DNA of 64,000 nt from Prunus persica. Taxonomy: Eukaryota > Streptophyta > Magnoliopsida > Rosales > Rosaceae. Shown in pieces: positions 46,941-57,968 of this stretch. Each line of letters opens with the position of its first letter. The first letter of the stretch is position 1. The position numbers were made by a program, and so were the translations under genes. The notes below the pieces were generated by a model, which was not told the DNA's origin, did no database searches, and worked only from the letters and a program-made list of their open reading frames with translations. The stretch is from the NCBI RefSeq assembly GCF_000346465.2, contig NC_034011.1, positions 13,057,778 to 13,121,777 of the forward strand. The letters run 5' to 3'.

Positions 46941-49268
46941 TTTATTTAGTTCTTTATTTAATCTGTTTTACTATATGTTCACTCACTAACATTCTCTCTC
47001 TCACTTTTAGGATCATTTGAAAAAATAAGTCTCCAAGGGCACTCTGATTGTCTCTGGGAGCAACAATATTTTGATCTTGGCTTTGGGAACCCTTGAGCAT
47101 GGTGGGAGAGTCAGAGGTGTTGGAGCTGGGGTTTTCCCAACTTAATTCTTCAATTTGCCGAGACAGCAGAGAGTAAAATTTGCTGATAAATTGAAGGAAA
47201 GTGTTATGGAGGCAGTGAGAGAGGAAACCAAAAAGATAGAGGCTAGGGCACAGGAGAGTGTTTTGGAGGCAGTCAGAGCAGAGAGGGAAATTTTGTTGAA
47301 ACAATTCAGTCAACTAATTCCCAACTTTAATCCCAACTTGCTCGGTAAAACTCCAATTACTCCAATTCCTCAAGAGCAAAGCCCAAAAAATCCAATGTCT
47401 GACAAAGCAAGCTGCTCTAATGTGAGACCCCTTCTTTTGGAGGAAGATAATCTGACGAATGATGTTGACGCTGTTGAAAAATGGAAAGATGAAATGGTAA
47501 AATCTCTGACATTCGATTTTTTCTGATTTTTGAATTTTAAATAGACGTTGCTTTCAACCGTCTTCTCAGTATTTTACGACGTCGGTTTTTCTTTTACAAA
47601 CTGTCATCTATTTCATGAAAGCCTTCACTGCATTTTAACTAGATGACCTTTCTATTATGTAGCGACTTTAGAACATTTACACCACGACGATTATGTATTT
47701 ACCATCGTCTATAACCTTTACCACATCAATATGTTCTAGAAACCGTCGTTGATATTATATACCCCGTCGGTTTTTTTGGTTTTTTAGAGTTGTTTATTTC
47801 ACTTGATGTACAAACTAACTTTTATTTCTTTATTTATTTCTTGTAACAGGATCTCTCAAAGCTTGACATGCCACCTGCTCTGCTAGCCCTATGCCAATTT
47901 GTCAAGATCAAGTTGAAGCCTGCTAACGAGACCATTAGAATTCACATTCCAGAGGAAGTGTTCGGCACTGAGCATGATACCTTCCTCTTGTGTGAAGATA
48001 TTTCACAGTTTGCTTCCATGGTTGAGATTGGATCCACAGTGATTGCACTATAAATGAGGTAATTCTAGAAATCCTTTTTTTTATTTATTATTTATTTACA
48101 TTTCCTTTCTTTTAAATTAAAATCTCATTTAATTGAATTTCATATATTTAGGTACCTCTTTGACTATTTAAAAATGGCAAATATAGTAAACCTTGTTGGC
48201 CTCATGGACCCTGGACAAGTCAGCTCTCAATCTAGAACGTTATCTTACCATTCAAAACATCTCTCAGACTGCCTAAAAAACGCAAATGGGGATCAATTTT
48301 ACTTGGTGCCTTATAATCCAGGGTTAGTCCCCTTAACTATACTTCGTGCCTTGTAATTTTTTAATTTTTTTTTGGTAGTACATTTAACCTATATGGATCA
48401 TTATGTGTAGGGGTCATTAGGTGTTAATAATTGTGAAACCAGCTATGGAGACCGTCTATTACACGGATTCATTGCCAAACCGCTCTGTTGACGAGGACAT
48501 GAGAAATATAGTGAATACGTAAGTTTATTTATGAAAATTTAAGACTTTTTATTTCTGCATTTGAATAATACGACGGCTTTTTCTAATACCGACATTGTAA
48601 TGAATACACAACGGCGGTAAATTCTAACCGACGTTTTAAATCATTTACAACGTCAATATTTTCTGTAAATCGTCGTCTTAATTGAAATACCACGTCAGTT
48701 GTGTTTTTCATTTTAGGACGTTTTAATTATTTCTGTTCAACTTTCATTTACAAACAACTTTTGGTTATACGTCGTTTTTCGTCGTCACCGATGGTAGAAT
48801 GCTAAACAACGACGGTTTTTATTTACCGATGTTTGAAATTAAATACAACGTCACTTGTTTTACAAAACCGTCGTCTTCACTTATTTACCACGACGATTAA
48901 TATTTTTTATGCTGATTTTTAGTTTTGTCATTAACACTTTTTGTTTTCTTGAAACAGTTCAATCAAAATGTATAACTCTCACACATGCAAACAATCATCA
49001 CATGAATCAGCCATATGGAAGAATCTACATCGTACTCCTCGACAACCAACAAATGTAGAGTATGGCTATTACGTGATGCATTTCATGAGAGATATAATTC
49101 ATGATCCAGGGCCAGCATTTGAGAAAAAGGTAAATTTAAGATATAATTTCTTTATTTTAATACCACGACTTTTTCTTTGAAAACCCTCGTTTTAATAATT
49201 ATAACACTTCAGTTTTTGTTATTTATTTGCAGTTTGACAAGAAAAGGGAACCAGTTCAGTATGTATAA

Positions 49269-51434
49269 GAAAATATTGACGAAGTCGGGCTGGAATTACA
49301 GAATAATAAGTGATATAATTTATTTTAACAATGTTTAGGTTTATTTTAATTTATTGACAATATACATAAATACATTTTGGTTATTAATTGAACAATCATC
49401 AAAAAAATCAAATTTTTTTTGAAATTTTTTTTTTTGTATAGGATATTTATGTTGTTAAATGAAATAAAATGACAATAAATCATAAAACTTAAATTAATTC
49501 CCAAAAACTGATGTCTCATTCTAATTTCCACATCTTATATCGATAAACAATTGCCGTCTTATTATAGCGGGAAATAAAACATCGACGACGTTTCTTAAAA
49601 ATGACATGTAAGGAGGCTAAACACGACGGTTTATATATAAAACTAAAATCTACGAAAAAAATTTGTATAGAGATACTACGTCTATTAGTACAACAGGCAG
49701 GACGTGTTAAAGACATACAACTTCGGTTACCTGACCAAACGTGACGTTGTATATCTAAACAACAGCGGGATCAACATAACAATTGACGTTGTAAATGCTA
49801 CCCACGACGGTTATTCAGAACAAGCGGATGTTGTGACATACTAACCACGGTAGTGGGTACATTGCAACGTCTAATGTATTCTAGGACGACGTCATGTGTT
49901 ATTTAACGTCGTTGTAAATGGATGCAACATCGGTTATGTACATTTATCATTTAATGTTTATATGACTTTTATATTTTTTTTAATTCCTAATATTCATAAT
50001 AAATTCAAAACAAATTCCAAAAAATAAACTGACAACTACCATGCACTCATTGAAAGATTGTCTCTCCCCAAAATCTTTAAAAAATATAATTTTAAAAATA
50101 TTTTTAATTGTATTTAATTACTAATATTCATAATATATTTCAATAAAATCTGAAAACTAAACCGACAAATTCTATGCACTCATTGAGACAACATCTCCCC
50201 CCTAAATGCCTGAAAATTTTAATTTTAGATTTCAAAATTACAAGTGATAACAAAGCCAAAAAGATTTAGAGACAAAGCACAATAGTCATTATACTTTCGA
50301 TAACATAACCCTAAGGTTTATGTCATCCATTGATGGTCATAAAATTCAAAATTATGTGATCCATTCGGTTTATTTTTCTCACACTTGTGTTTTTTGTTAT
50401 TTATAATTATTGTAAAATTTAGGGTTTAGGTTTTATTGAAGCGACGCCAGTTTTCTCTTACTCTTTTTGGTCAATTACGCTTGTTCGAATCCTAGGAAAC
50501 GCAAACCAAATCTAATTATTTTATATTTTAGACGTCGATTTTTATAGAGGCAACGTAAAAATGTTTTACAACGATGGCAGTTTACCATAACCATCGTCGT
50601 AAATGTAAAAGGAAACGACGACTGGGTTGTATTTACTGTCTTCTTTGATAAACGCGATCCTTTGAAATTTTTTACCACAATCTAAAATTTTCAGAATTTC
50701 CCTTTAACCCTAAAATATTTCCTTCTCTCTCTTCAACGTAAATTTGTCTTAAAGTTTTTGCTCTCTCTCAAAGCATTGGGTATATTCTCTTAGCTCTCTC
50801 TTAAGCATTTGTTATTTTCTCTCAGCTCTCTCTCAACATCCACATAAGTATATTCTCTCAGCTCTCTCTCAATACTCTCTTAGTTTGTATATTCTCTCAG
50901 CTTTGGTTTCTTTATATATGTTTTGGGAGCTATGGGTTCTTAATTGGGAGCTATACATGGGTTCTTTTATGTTTTGGTGTTTGCGTTCTATTAAGGGTTC
51001 TTTGAAAAGGAATAGGGATGGAAGATTTAGGCTTCAATTTTTTGTAAACAACAACGACAGTTGGTGGAATAAACCATCGTCTAAATTTTTCTTATACGTC
51101 GGTTTTTTATTTACTACCGCCGTCTGAGTTGTTGTTTGCATTTGGTAATCTAAAAACGACGGTTTCTCCATTTATCGTCGTCGTTAGGCTACCAAAACCC
51201 AGACCTGGTTCATCAAAAAGAATACAAATATTTGGTTTTGGGTAGCTTAAAGACGATGGTAAATAGATATGTCGTCGTCTTACTCTATATTACTCCACGA
51301 TTATTTTGTAAAAATCGTCGTCTAATTCTTGTTTAATTTTTTTTTTTCCAATTTGTACTTTGCTCTGCGAATATAGTAGTGTTTCATTGCAGGTCTTTTT
51401 ACTTTATTATATATATAATTTTATAGTGTGTGAG
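49269..51434. other. Spacer between the two genes of element C
   Basis: There is no convincing gene. ACGACGG-type motifs cluster at 49510-49930 and 50530-50650 and again at 51040-51330 just before tnp2. The 49950-50240 part is AT-rich with two similar halves (AATTC...TAATATTCATAATA). Pyrimidine-rich CTCTCTC repeats at 50720-50900 look like a leader. A TTGTTCGAATCCTAGG phrase at 50481 resembles a tRNA B box but has no tRNA around it. Confidence 0.6.
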
Positions 51435-54400
51435 ATGGATAAGTCATGGATGCATGCGGGTAGAAGATCGAAGGCATATGAGTTAGGGGTGGAAGGATTT
51501 TTTAATTTTGTTGTAGAAAATCTTGGAAATACAACTCATATTCGTTGTCCGTGGGTTAAATGTGGGAATATTTCATTGTTTGTGGTTGAAATTATAAGGG
51601 ACCACTTATACTTTAATGGAATTGACCAAAGCTATAAGATTTGAACATGGCACGGAGAATCTTGGGAATAGACTACTAATCCTAGTAGAAATGTGGAAGA
51701 AGATGAGCAAAGTAGGTTCAGTTTTGTTTCTAAATAATTAGGGATGGATGATAATGATTTAGGCGATATTGGATTTGATCCTTATGAGTTTGCCAATGTG
51801 ATTGGGGATGGAGATCAACCCATGTACCCTAGTTGCAATAAGTACATGAAGTTGTCAGCTTTGGTGAAGTTATATAATTTGAAAGCAAAACATGGGATGA
51901 GTGATGTTTGTTTTATAGAATTATTGATACTTCAAGGAGATTTGCTTCCATAAGGAAATACACTACCTTCCTCTATGTACAAGGCAAAAAAGACATTGTC
52001 TACTTTAGGGATGAGTTATGAGAAAACCCACGCATGTCCCAATGACTGCATCTTGTATAGGAAGGATTATAAAGATTCAACTAATTGTCCTACTTGTGGT
52101 ATCTTAAGGTGGAAGGAAGGCAAAGATTCATTCTTGAAAGAGGGTGTGCCAGAAAAGGTAGTATAGTATTTTCCTCCAATTCCAAGGTTTAAAAGGATGT
52201 TTCAATCACATAAGACAGCTAAGAGTTTGACTTGGCAAGCTGCTAGAAAATCAGTTGACGATCATTAAGCGGATTCCCTATCTTGGAAACTTGTTGATGA
52301 TAAATGGCCCAAGTTTGGTAAAGAGCCAAGAAACTTGAGATTGGCTCTCTCATCTGATGGATTCAATCCCCACAGTTCTTTAAGTAGCAGATACAGTTGT
52401 TAGCCAGTTATCTTAGTTACATATAATCTCCCACCATGGCTATGCGTGAACGGAGTTCATAATGTTGACCTTATTGATTTCTAGTCCTAAACAGCCCGGA
52501 AATGATATAGACATCTACTTAGAGCCTTTGATTGATGATTTAAAATCTCTGTGAGATGGGAATAGAGGAGTGTATGATAGACATATAGGAGAATACTTTA
52601 CACTCAGAAGTGTATTACTGTGGACAATTAATGATTTTCATGCCTATGGGAACTTATTTGGTTGTGTCGTTAAAGGATATAAAGCTTGTCCAATATGAGG
52701 CAATGATACACCTAGTCACATGTTGAAAAATGGCCACAAAATCTGTTACATTGGACACAGAAAATGGTTACCAATCAATCATCCATATCGGAGGTAGCGT
52801 GCAGCTTTTAATGGGAAACCTGAATATGGCATGCCTCCCAAGCCATTAAACGGAGAAAAAGTGCTGCACATGGTTGAAGATATTAATTACATATGGGGCT
52901 CGAAAAATGGGGGAAGTGTTGGTGAGAATGATGGTGACAGAGTTTGTGGAAGAAGAAATCAAAATTCTTTGATCTCGAGTATTGGAAACACCTTCTTGTG
53001 AGGCATGTCCTAGATGTTATGCATATTGAGAAGAATGTTTGCGATAGAATCATTGGTACATTGTTGGAGATCCCTGGAAAAAATAAAGATGGGATTGCTG
53101 CTTGGTTAGATTTATTGAACATGGGGGTCAAAACTAATTTACAACTCAAGTATGGAGAAAGACGTACTCGCTTGCCTCTAGGGCCTTGGAATTTGTCAAC
53201 AGCAGAGAAGAGAGCGGTTTGCAATTCCTTCTATGGTATGAAGGTCCCTGAAGGTTATTCTTCAAATATAAAAAATCTTGTATCTTTAAAAGATTCAAGA
53301 CTTCTTGGACTTAAATCTCATGATTGTCATACCTTGATGCAACAATTGCTCCTTGTGGTAATTCGTTATGTTTTGGAGAAACCTACAAGGTATGCAATAA
53401 CTCAATTGTCCTTCTTCTTCAATGCTATATGTGCAAAGACAGTAGATGTTTCCAAGCTAGATAAGTTGGAAGAAGATGTAGTAGTTACTTTGTGTTTGCT
53501 TGAGAAGTACTTTCCCCCTCCATTCTTTGGTATCGTGGTTCATCTAGTAGTACATCTTGTCAGAGAAGTTCGTCTATGAGGTCCAGTATATTTTAGATGG
53601 ATGTATCCGTTTGAAAGATATATGAAAGTGCTAAAGGGGTATGTTCAGAACCGTACTAGTCCCGAAGGTTGCATTGCTGAGCGGTATATAGCTGAAGAAG
53701 CTGTAGAGTTTTGCGCCGAGCATTTATCTGATGTGAGTACAGTTGGAGTGCCTTCAAGCCAGAAGATGAAAGTTTCGAAGCCATTATCAAGTTGCACAGT
53801 AAGCTTAGTTGATCGGGACTTGTTGAACCAGGTACATCTATATGTCTTGGAGAATACGAAGGAAGTATACCTTATATCGAATACGTATGAGTTTTATTTT
53901 TCTTATGAAGCCATTTAAAATATTATTATTCCTTATGTTTATCTTATATACAAGGGACCGTAATGCTTGATTTTTTTCGTGTCAATATAGGGAACATATG
54001 ATCCACATCAAGACCACTTATCCAAAATTTAGAAAGAGAACAAAGTGGCTGCAAGATAAGCACAATAGCACTTTTATTCAATGGCTACAGTTTAAGGTAT
54101 ATTTATGTTATTGAATTAGGGTTTAGGGTTTAGGGTAAGGTATATTTATGTTATTGAATGACATATTCAACTTTTAATTTTCTTCCTTTCTATATGTTAG
54201 ATTTAATTAAAATATAAATGATTAATTTGCAGGTTCAAAGTGAACTTAATGGGGAAGAGCATAATGGCGTATTAGAAAATTTGAGGTGACTAGCAACTGA
54301 TCCAAGCATGGGAGTGCCATCATATACGAGCTATCTTATTAATGGTGTTAAATTTAACACCAAGGCACAAGATGATGTGCAAACTGTCCAAAATAGTGGA

Positions 54401-54882
54401 GTTTATTTACTTGCACATACTATGCACGTTGCTAGTGCCAAGGATAAAAACCTTATTGTCTCCAATATGAGTTTTTATGGTGTTATTCAAGAAATTTGGC
54501 ACCTTGACTACTAAAGTTTAGAATCCCAGTCTTGAGGTGTGATTGGATAGATAACACTTCAGGCCTTGTAGTCGACGAACTTGGATTTAACCTTATAGAT
54601 CTGAGTAAAATTGGACATAGGAATGACCAATTTGTTATGGCTTCTCAAGTCAAACAAGTATTTTATGTTGACGACCCAATGCATAGTGGTTGGTCGGTAG
54701 TGTTATCAATGCCTAATAGAGAATAGAATGATGTTATTAATGATGATGTGCTAGGTGATATTAGAATTGAGTGTGAGCCATTTACTAGAGGAATACCAAA
54801 TGTTGACACATTTGATGACCTAGTGGGTGAGTTTGGGAATGAAAATATTAGAGATGGGTGTGAAGATATATGGATTAATTGA
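51435..54882 (+). pseudogene. tnp2 transposase pseudogene, element C
   Basis: The ATG at 51435 begins MDKSWMHAGRRSKAYELGVE. It has the same three-exon layout as A: exon 1 to about 53880, exon 2 about 53990-54096 and exon 3 from the AG before 54234. Many stops break it, for example TGA at about 51643, TAA at about 51951 and TAG at about 52165, a TAG for Trp near 52403, TAG near 52794, TGA near 53578 and TAG at about 54724. Open stretches keep tnp2 (LDVMHIEKNV), DUF4218 (SHDCHTLMQQLL) and DUF4216 (MRCDWIDNTSG, DDPMHSGWSVV) blocks. An interstitial telomere-like insertion lies in intron 2. Confidence 0.9.
54093..54159 (+). repeat. Telomere-repeat insertion flanked by 24-bp direct repeats
   Basis: The 24 bases at 54093-54116 (TAAGGTATATTTATG...GAAT) recur exactly at 54136-54159. 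Between them are 19 bases, TAGGGTTTAGGGTTTAGGG, that is 2.7 plant telomere units. Element A has a single copy of the flank and no telomere motif. The duplication includes the splice donor AAG|GTATAT, so two donors now exist. Confidence 0.9.
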
Positions 54883-56218
54883 TTGTTATAATGTATGACA
54901 TTAGTTATTCAGTTAATTGTATGAAATTAATTAATAACTCTGTACATCATTTTAATTCTTATCAGATTTTCATTATGCAGGCTTTGGGTACGACAAATTA
55001 AAAATTATAAAAACTGGGTTAAAGGTGTAAAGTACGACGGTCCAGTAAAAAAATTAGAAAAACAGACGTCTAAAATAAAACCAACGTCAGGTTTTAAAAA
55101 TGCAAAAGACTGTAAACCAAAACAACCGCCATCTGAAATTGATATCACGTCGGTTTGTTAAACACTACTTCCACGCTTAAAAGAACCGGTCGTCCAAAGT
55201 CGAAAAGAAAGGCAGTTCTGTTCCATTAACTGTCGTGACAGATGTTCTGCACGTCAACTAGTCTAAAACAACTGACGTCTCAGAGAATACACACATCAAG
55301 GAGGGTTAAACAAGCGACTTTTAAAAGGACAACCATGTCATCATGTATTCAAAACCGACGTAGTAAGCAATTACAACGTCACGCAGTTGGATCTTATGAT
55401 GCAGCGAAAAAAGTAACCACATCCTTTATTTTAACACAACCGACGTTGAATATTAATCCATGTCGGTTCTTTTCCTGTCCATGCCTTCAATATTATTTAT
55501 AACGTCAGCCCTTGACAACAGCCGTCGTGGGTACGATGTGTTACGTCAGTATTTAGTAATATAGTGTCATTTTAAATCTGTTAGACGTCGGTTATTCAAA
55601 AAAGTGACGTCTAACTCTGTCAAATGGGCTTCTTTGTATAAATTAAAGGACGATTCTCGCAAGAAACAGACGTGGAATAATGTTAAAACATCGTTGTTCT
55701 CCTACTCTGCGACGTGGATAATCACATAAGCGACGGTATTGCCAGATACGAGATGTGGTTAAGGCATTTTACGGCGGTTACTGAGAGACAACTGAGATGT
55801 AATACTCTTTAAACGTCTATTGGTTTGTGTGCATGTCGTCTTTTATTTTTTAGAGGTCGGTGTCTTTGTTTGTTTAACGTAGTATGAGTTAACCACGATG
55901 GTTTCTAGGTTATCCAAATATTTTTTCCTTCAATTAGGGACGTGGATAATTATCTGTTGATCTTGACATGTAACAGTCTTTATACGTCTCAGTTTTCATA
56001 AAACCGTCGTCTAATGTTGTCGAAGATTTCATTTTAGGCTAAATATATAGTAATTACACGTCGGTTCGTAATAGTTTTGGACATTGAATGTGTTAACGAC
56101 GTCGGTTAATAGCTGTCGTTGTTTTATGTACAAAAGATGGCTGTCGATTTCACGACGGTTTGAAAACCTTCTAGACGACGGTGGTTTCCCATCGTCCATT
56201 TCGATTTTTGTAGTAGCG
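54883..56218. repeat. Right subterminal repeats of element C
   Basis: There is no gene. Many ACGTCGGT, ACGACGGT and ACCGTCGT motifs in both orientations, more diverged than in A, run up to the terminus at 56218. Confidence 0.85.
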
Positions 56219-56684
56219 AGGGTTGGTCTTGATACCCAGATCGGATTCAAAGGTTGGTTCTTTTTCCGGCGCTTATTTTTTGGGTTGTTTTAGATTGTTG
56301 GGGAGAAGCGGGTGAGTACTGAATTGGGACAAGAACATGACTTGGGTTCTCGTAAGCGGCTTAAAATGCAAGATCTTGAATCTGTTTTCCGGTCTGAAGG
56401 TATTTATTATGAATATTTGAAAATTTTCTTGTTGCTATGCAGCTTCTTTTTAAATGAATTTTTTGGTGTCAGCAAGGATTGGGTTGTGGCAATGGAGGGT
56501 TGCGGATGAATTTCCCAATTTATCCTCACTTTTGACAGAAAATTTTACAGAATTTGACGGAAGGACTAATGATGCAACACAACACCTAATGAGTGACCTC
56601 TGTAACTATTTTCGAAGTTGAGTGACCAAAATATAATTCTGAGTATAATTGAGGGACCATTGCTATAAATAAGCCGAAGTAAAA

Positions 56685-57219
56685 ATCCTTCAAGTTTTCC
56701 ACTTTCTTGCTGCTGCACCTGCCATTTTTTGTTAATTTAATTCTTGCACCACCTACTTATGGCAGTAAACACTGCCCGCTGCCAAAGCTACACATTTCCC
56801 ACCCCCTCCCCACCCAAAGAACCACCCACCCATGACACAGCCCAATCCCTGCCTCTCTCTGCCTCTCTCTACCTTTGTCTCTCACATACTGGGGCGGTGA
56901 AAAAAAAATCCATGACTTTTTCTCTACTGTTTGTCGCATATTTGTCTTTCTCTACCTCTGCAGACCTTTTTTTTTGGTCAAAATCTCTACAGACCCTTTG
57001 GTTTCCCAAATCATGAAGGGTTGAACACTTTTTATTTATTTTTAACAAAACCAAGAGAGAAATGAGAAGGAAAGTCGAAGGGGAAAGAGAGACAGAGAGA
57101 AACAAAGAGAGAACATGAGAAGAAAATGTAAAGAGGAAAGAGAAGGAAAGAGGGGAGAGGAGAGGAAGAAGAAGAGGAAGAAAATCAGTGACAGAAAAGG
57201 GGAGGAGGGAAGAACAAAG
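56685..57219. other. Spacer with purine-rich tract
   Basis: I recognise no gene. CT-rich sequence at 56840-56890 is followed by a nearly pure purine stretch at 57055-57215 (GAGA/GAAA-rich). This asymmetric tract could adopt unusual DNA structure. It ends at the solo LTR. Confidence 0.6.
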
Positions 57220-57224
57220 ATAAA

Positions 57225-57736
57225 TGTTGATGCTCAAAATGGCTCGGTCAATGTTGAGTCCAACTTGGTGATGAGGTGTGTGGAGTCTTCAGCAGAGAAG
57301 AAGGCTAAGGCCTTTGGTAAGGGGAGAACTTGCAGAAGACAAAATGGGAGAAGCAATCGTTAAGATAGGACACTGGTGTGGTGCCGGCCGAAGGCTCTCC
57401 GATGCTTAAGTCAGCTACGAGTGGTAACTTTGGCAGAATAACAGTAAAGGTGAGAAAGTAGTTACCCTTTTTACTAAGGTACTGTTCCCTATTTATAGGG
57501 AAGTGAAAGTGGGAGGTTTGTATAGAATTTCGACGTGGGACTTTATGCAAGTCGCTGTAGTGGTGACACGTGTCATGGAGATTAGGTTTGGCAGTTTGTG
57601 AGCTTTGGCAGTCGGGAGCTTCGGCAGGTGTCTGGCACCTTGGAAGAGTGTCTTCCTTCAGCAAGGAAGAAGGCGTGTCTACCTTGATGCTAGTTGTTTT
57701 GAGATTGGATATGCTCGGTTGATTATGGTGTAAACA
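57225..57736 (-). mobile_element. Solo LTR related to the LARD-like element
   Basis: The block starts TGTTGATGCTCAAAATGGCT and ends GGTGTAAACA, with a 5-bp target duplication ATAAA at 57220-57224 and 57737-57741. Its ends match the LTRs at 37869 and 41937 (TGTTGATGCTCAAAATGG; ...TGTAAACA or TACAAACA), while the middle is diverged. With no second LTR nearby, it is a solo LTR left by recombination between two LTRs. Confidence 0.88.
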
Positions 57737-57741
57737 ATAAA

Positions 57742-57968
57742 TAAGAAACATAGAAAAAAGTTTTGGGCTGCAGTGGTGTGGAGATGTGATGAGCAAAATG
57801 CTTCGGGTAGAGCAAATGGCAAAAACGAAGAAGTAAAATAACCATGCTAACCCACCAAACCCACGTGACCACTTCAGGAGGAGAGATTTGCTATTTGTGT
57901 GGTAGGTTACAATTTATATTTAAAAATAGCTTTCTCTTTTTTAGATGTCAGACATAATAATTTTCTTT
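57742..57968. other. Short AT-rich spacer
   Basis: I see no gene and no repeat structure between the solo LTR and the gypsy LTR. Confidence 0.5.

Larger units (their letters stand above)
45439..49268 (+). pseudogene. PTTA-type gene with Ulp1-like C-terminal region, element C, decayed
   Basis: The ATG at 45439 begins MVSKSQSKEAQ. The Lys-rich N-terminus leads to the PF03004 block (LARTRVPLVDKKWTQFPKDL, LWKKAREDKQGNIPDPKVAE). A coiled-coil-like segment follows (about 47155-47320, KESVMEAVREETKKIEARAQ), then exons at about 47851-48058, 48153-48322, 48411-48518, 48958-49129 and 49233-49268. The last exons resemble Ulp1/C48 peptidase: His at 48415-48417, YYTDSL with Asp at about 48463, and RQPTNVE before GYYVM. 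The catalytic Cys position is Tyr (TAT, 49061-49063), and the Trp after His is TAG. An early TAG at 45739 replaces Gln, and further frame breaks follow near 45850-45960. The gene is dead. Confidence 0.85.
43175..56218 (+). mobile_element. CACTA element C, complete, same family as A and B
   Basis: The left terminus is CACTATTACAAAAAG at 43175. The right terminus is TTTTTGTAGTAGCG ending 56218 (one terminal base changed from the expected TG). AGG at 43172-43174 and 56219-56221 is a 3-bp target duplication. Length is 13,044 bp. The order is left subterminal repeats, three hairpin units, PTTA/Ulp1-like gene (45439-49268), spacer, tnp2 (51435-54882), right subterminal repeats. Both genes are broken by stops, so the copy is not autonomous. 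It lies inside the MULE-like element. Confidence 0.93.
37784..56675. mobile_element. MULE-like element with 180-bp TIRs, split by two later insertions
   Basis: The left TIR starts GGGTTATTTGTAGCAATGG at 37784 and, skipping the LTR element, continues 42474-42572. The right TIR, 56494-56675, is its inverted copy (...CCATTGCTATAAATAAGCC). The arms match closely over about 180 bases. Flanks AAAGTAAAA (37775-37783) and GAAGTAAAA (56676-56684) form a 9-bp target duplication with one mismatch, typical of Mutator-like elements. Without the two insertions it would be about 1.24 kb, non-autonomous. Internal sequences at 42573-43174 and 56219-56493 have exon-like stretches that I do not recognise. Confidence 0.85.

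Noticed and set aside
57055..57363. Arg/Lys/Glu-rich frame at 57115-57363
   Set aside because: It is the translation of a GA-rich tract running into the solo LTR; low complexity explains it.
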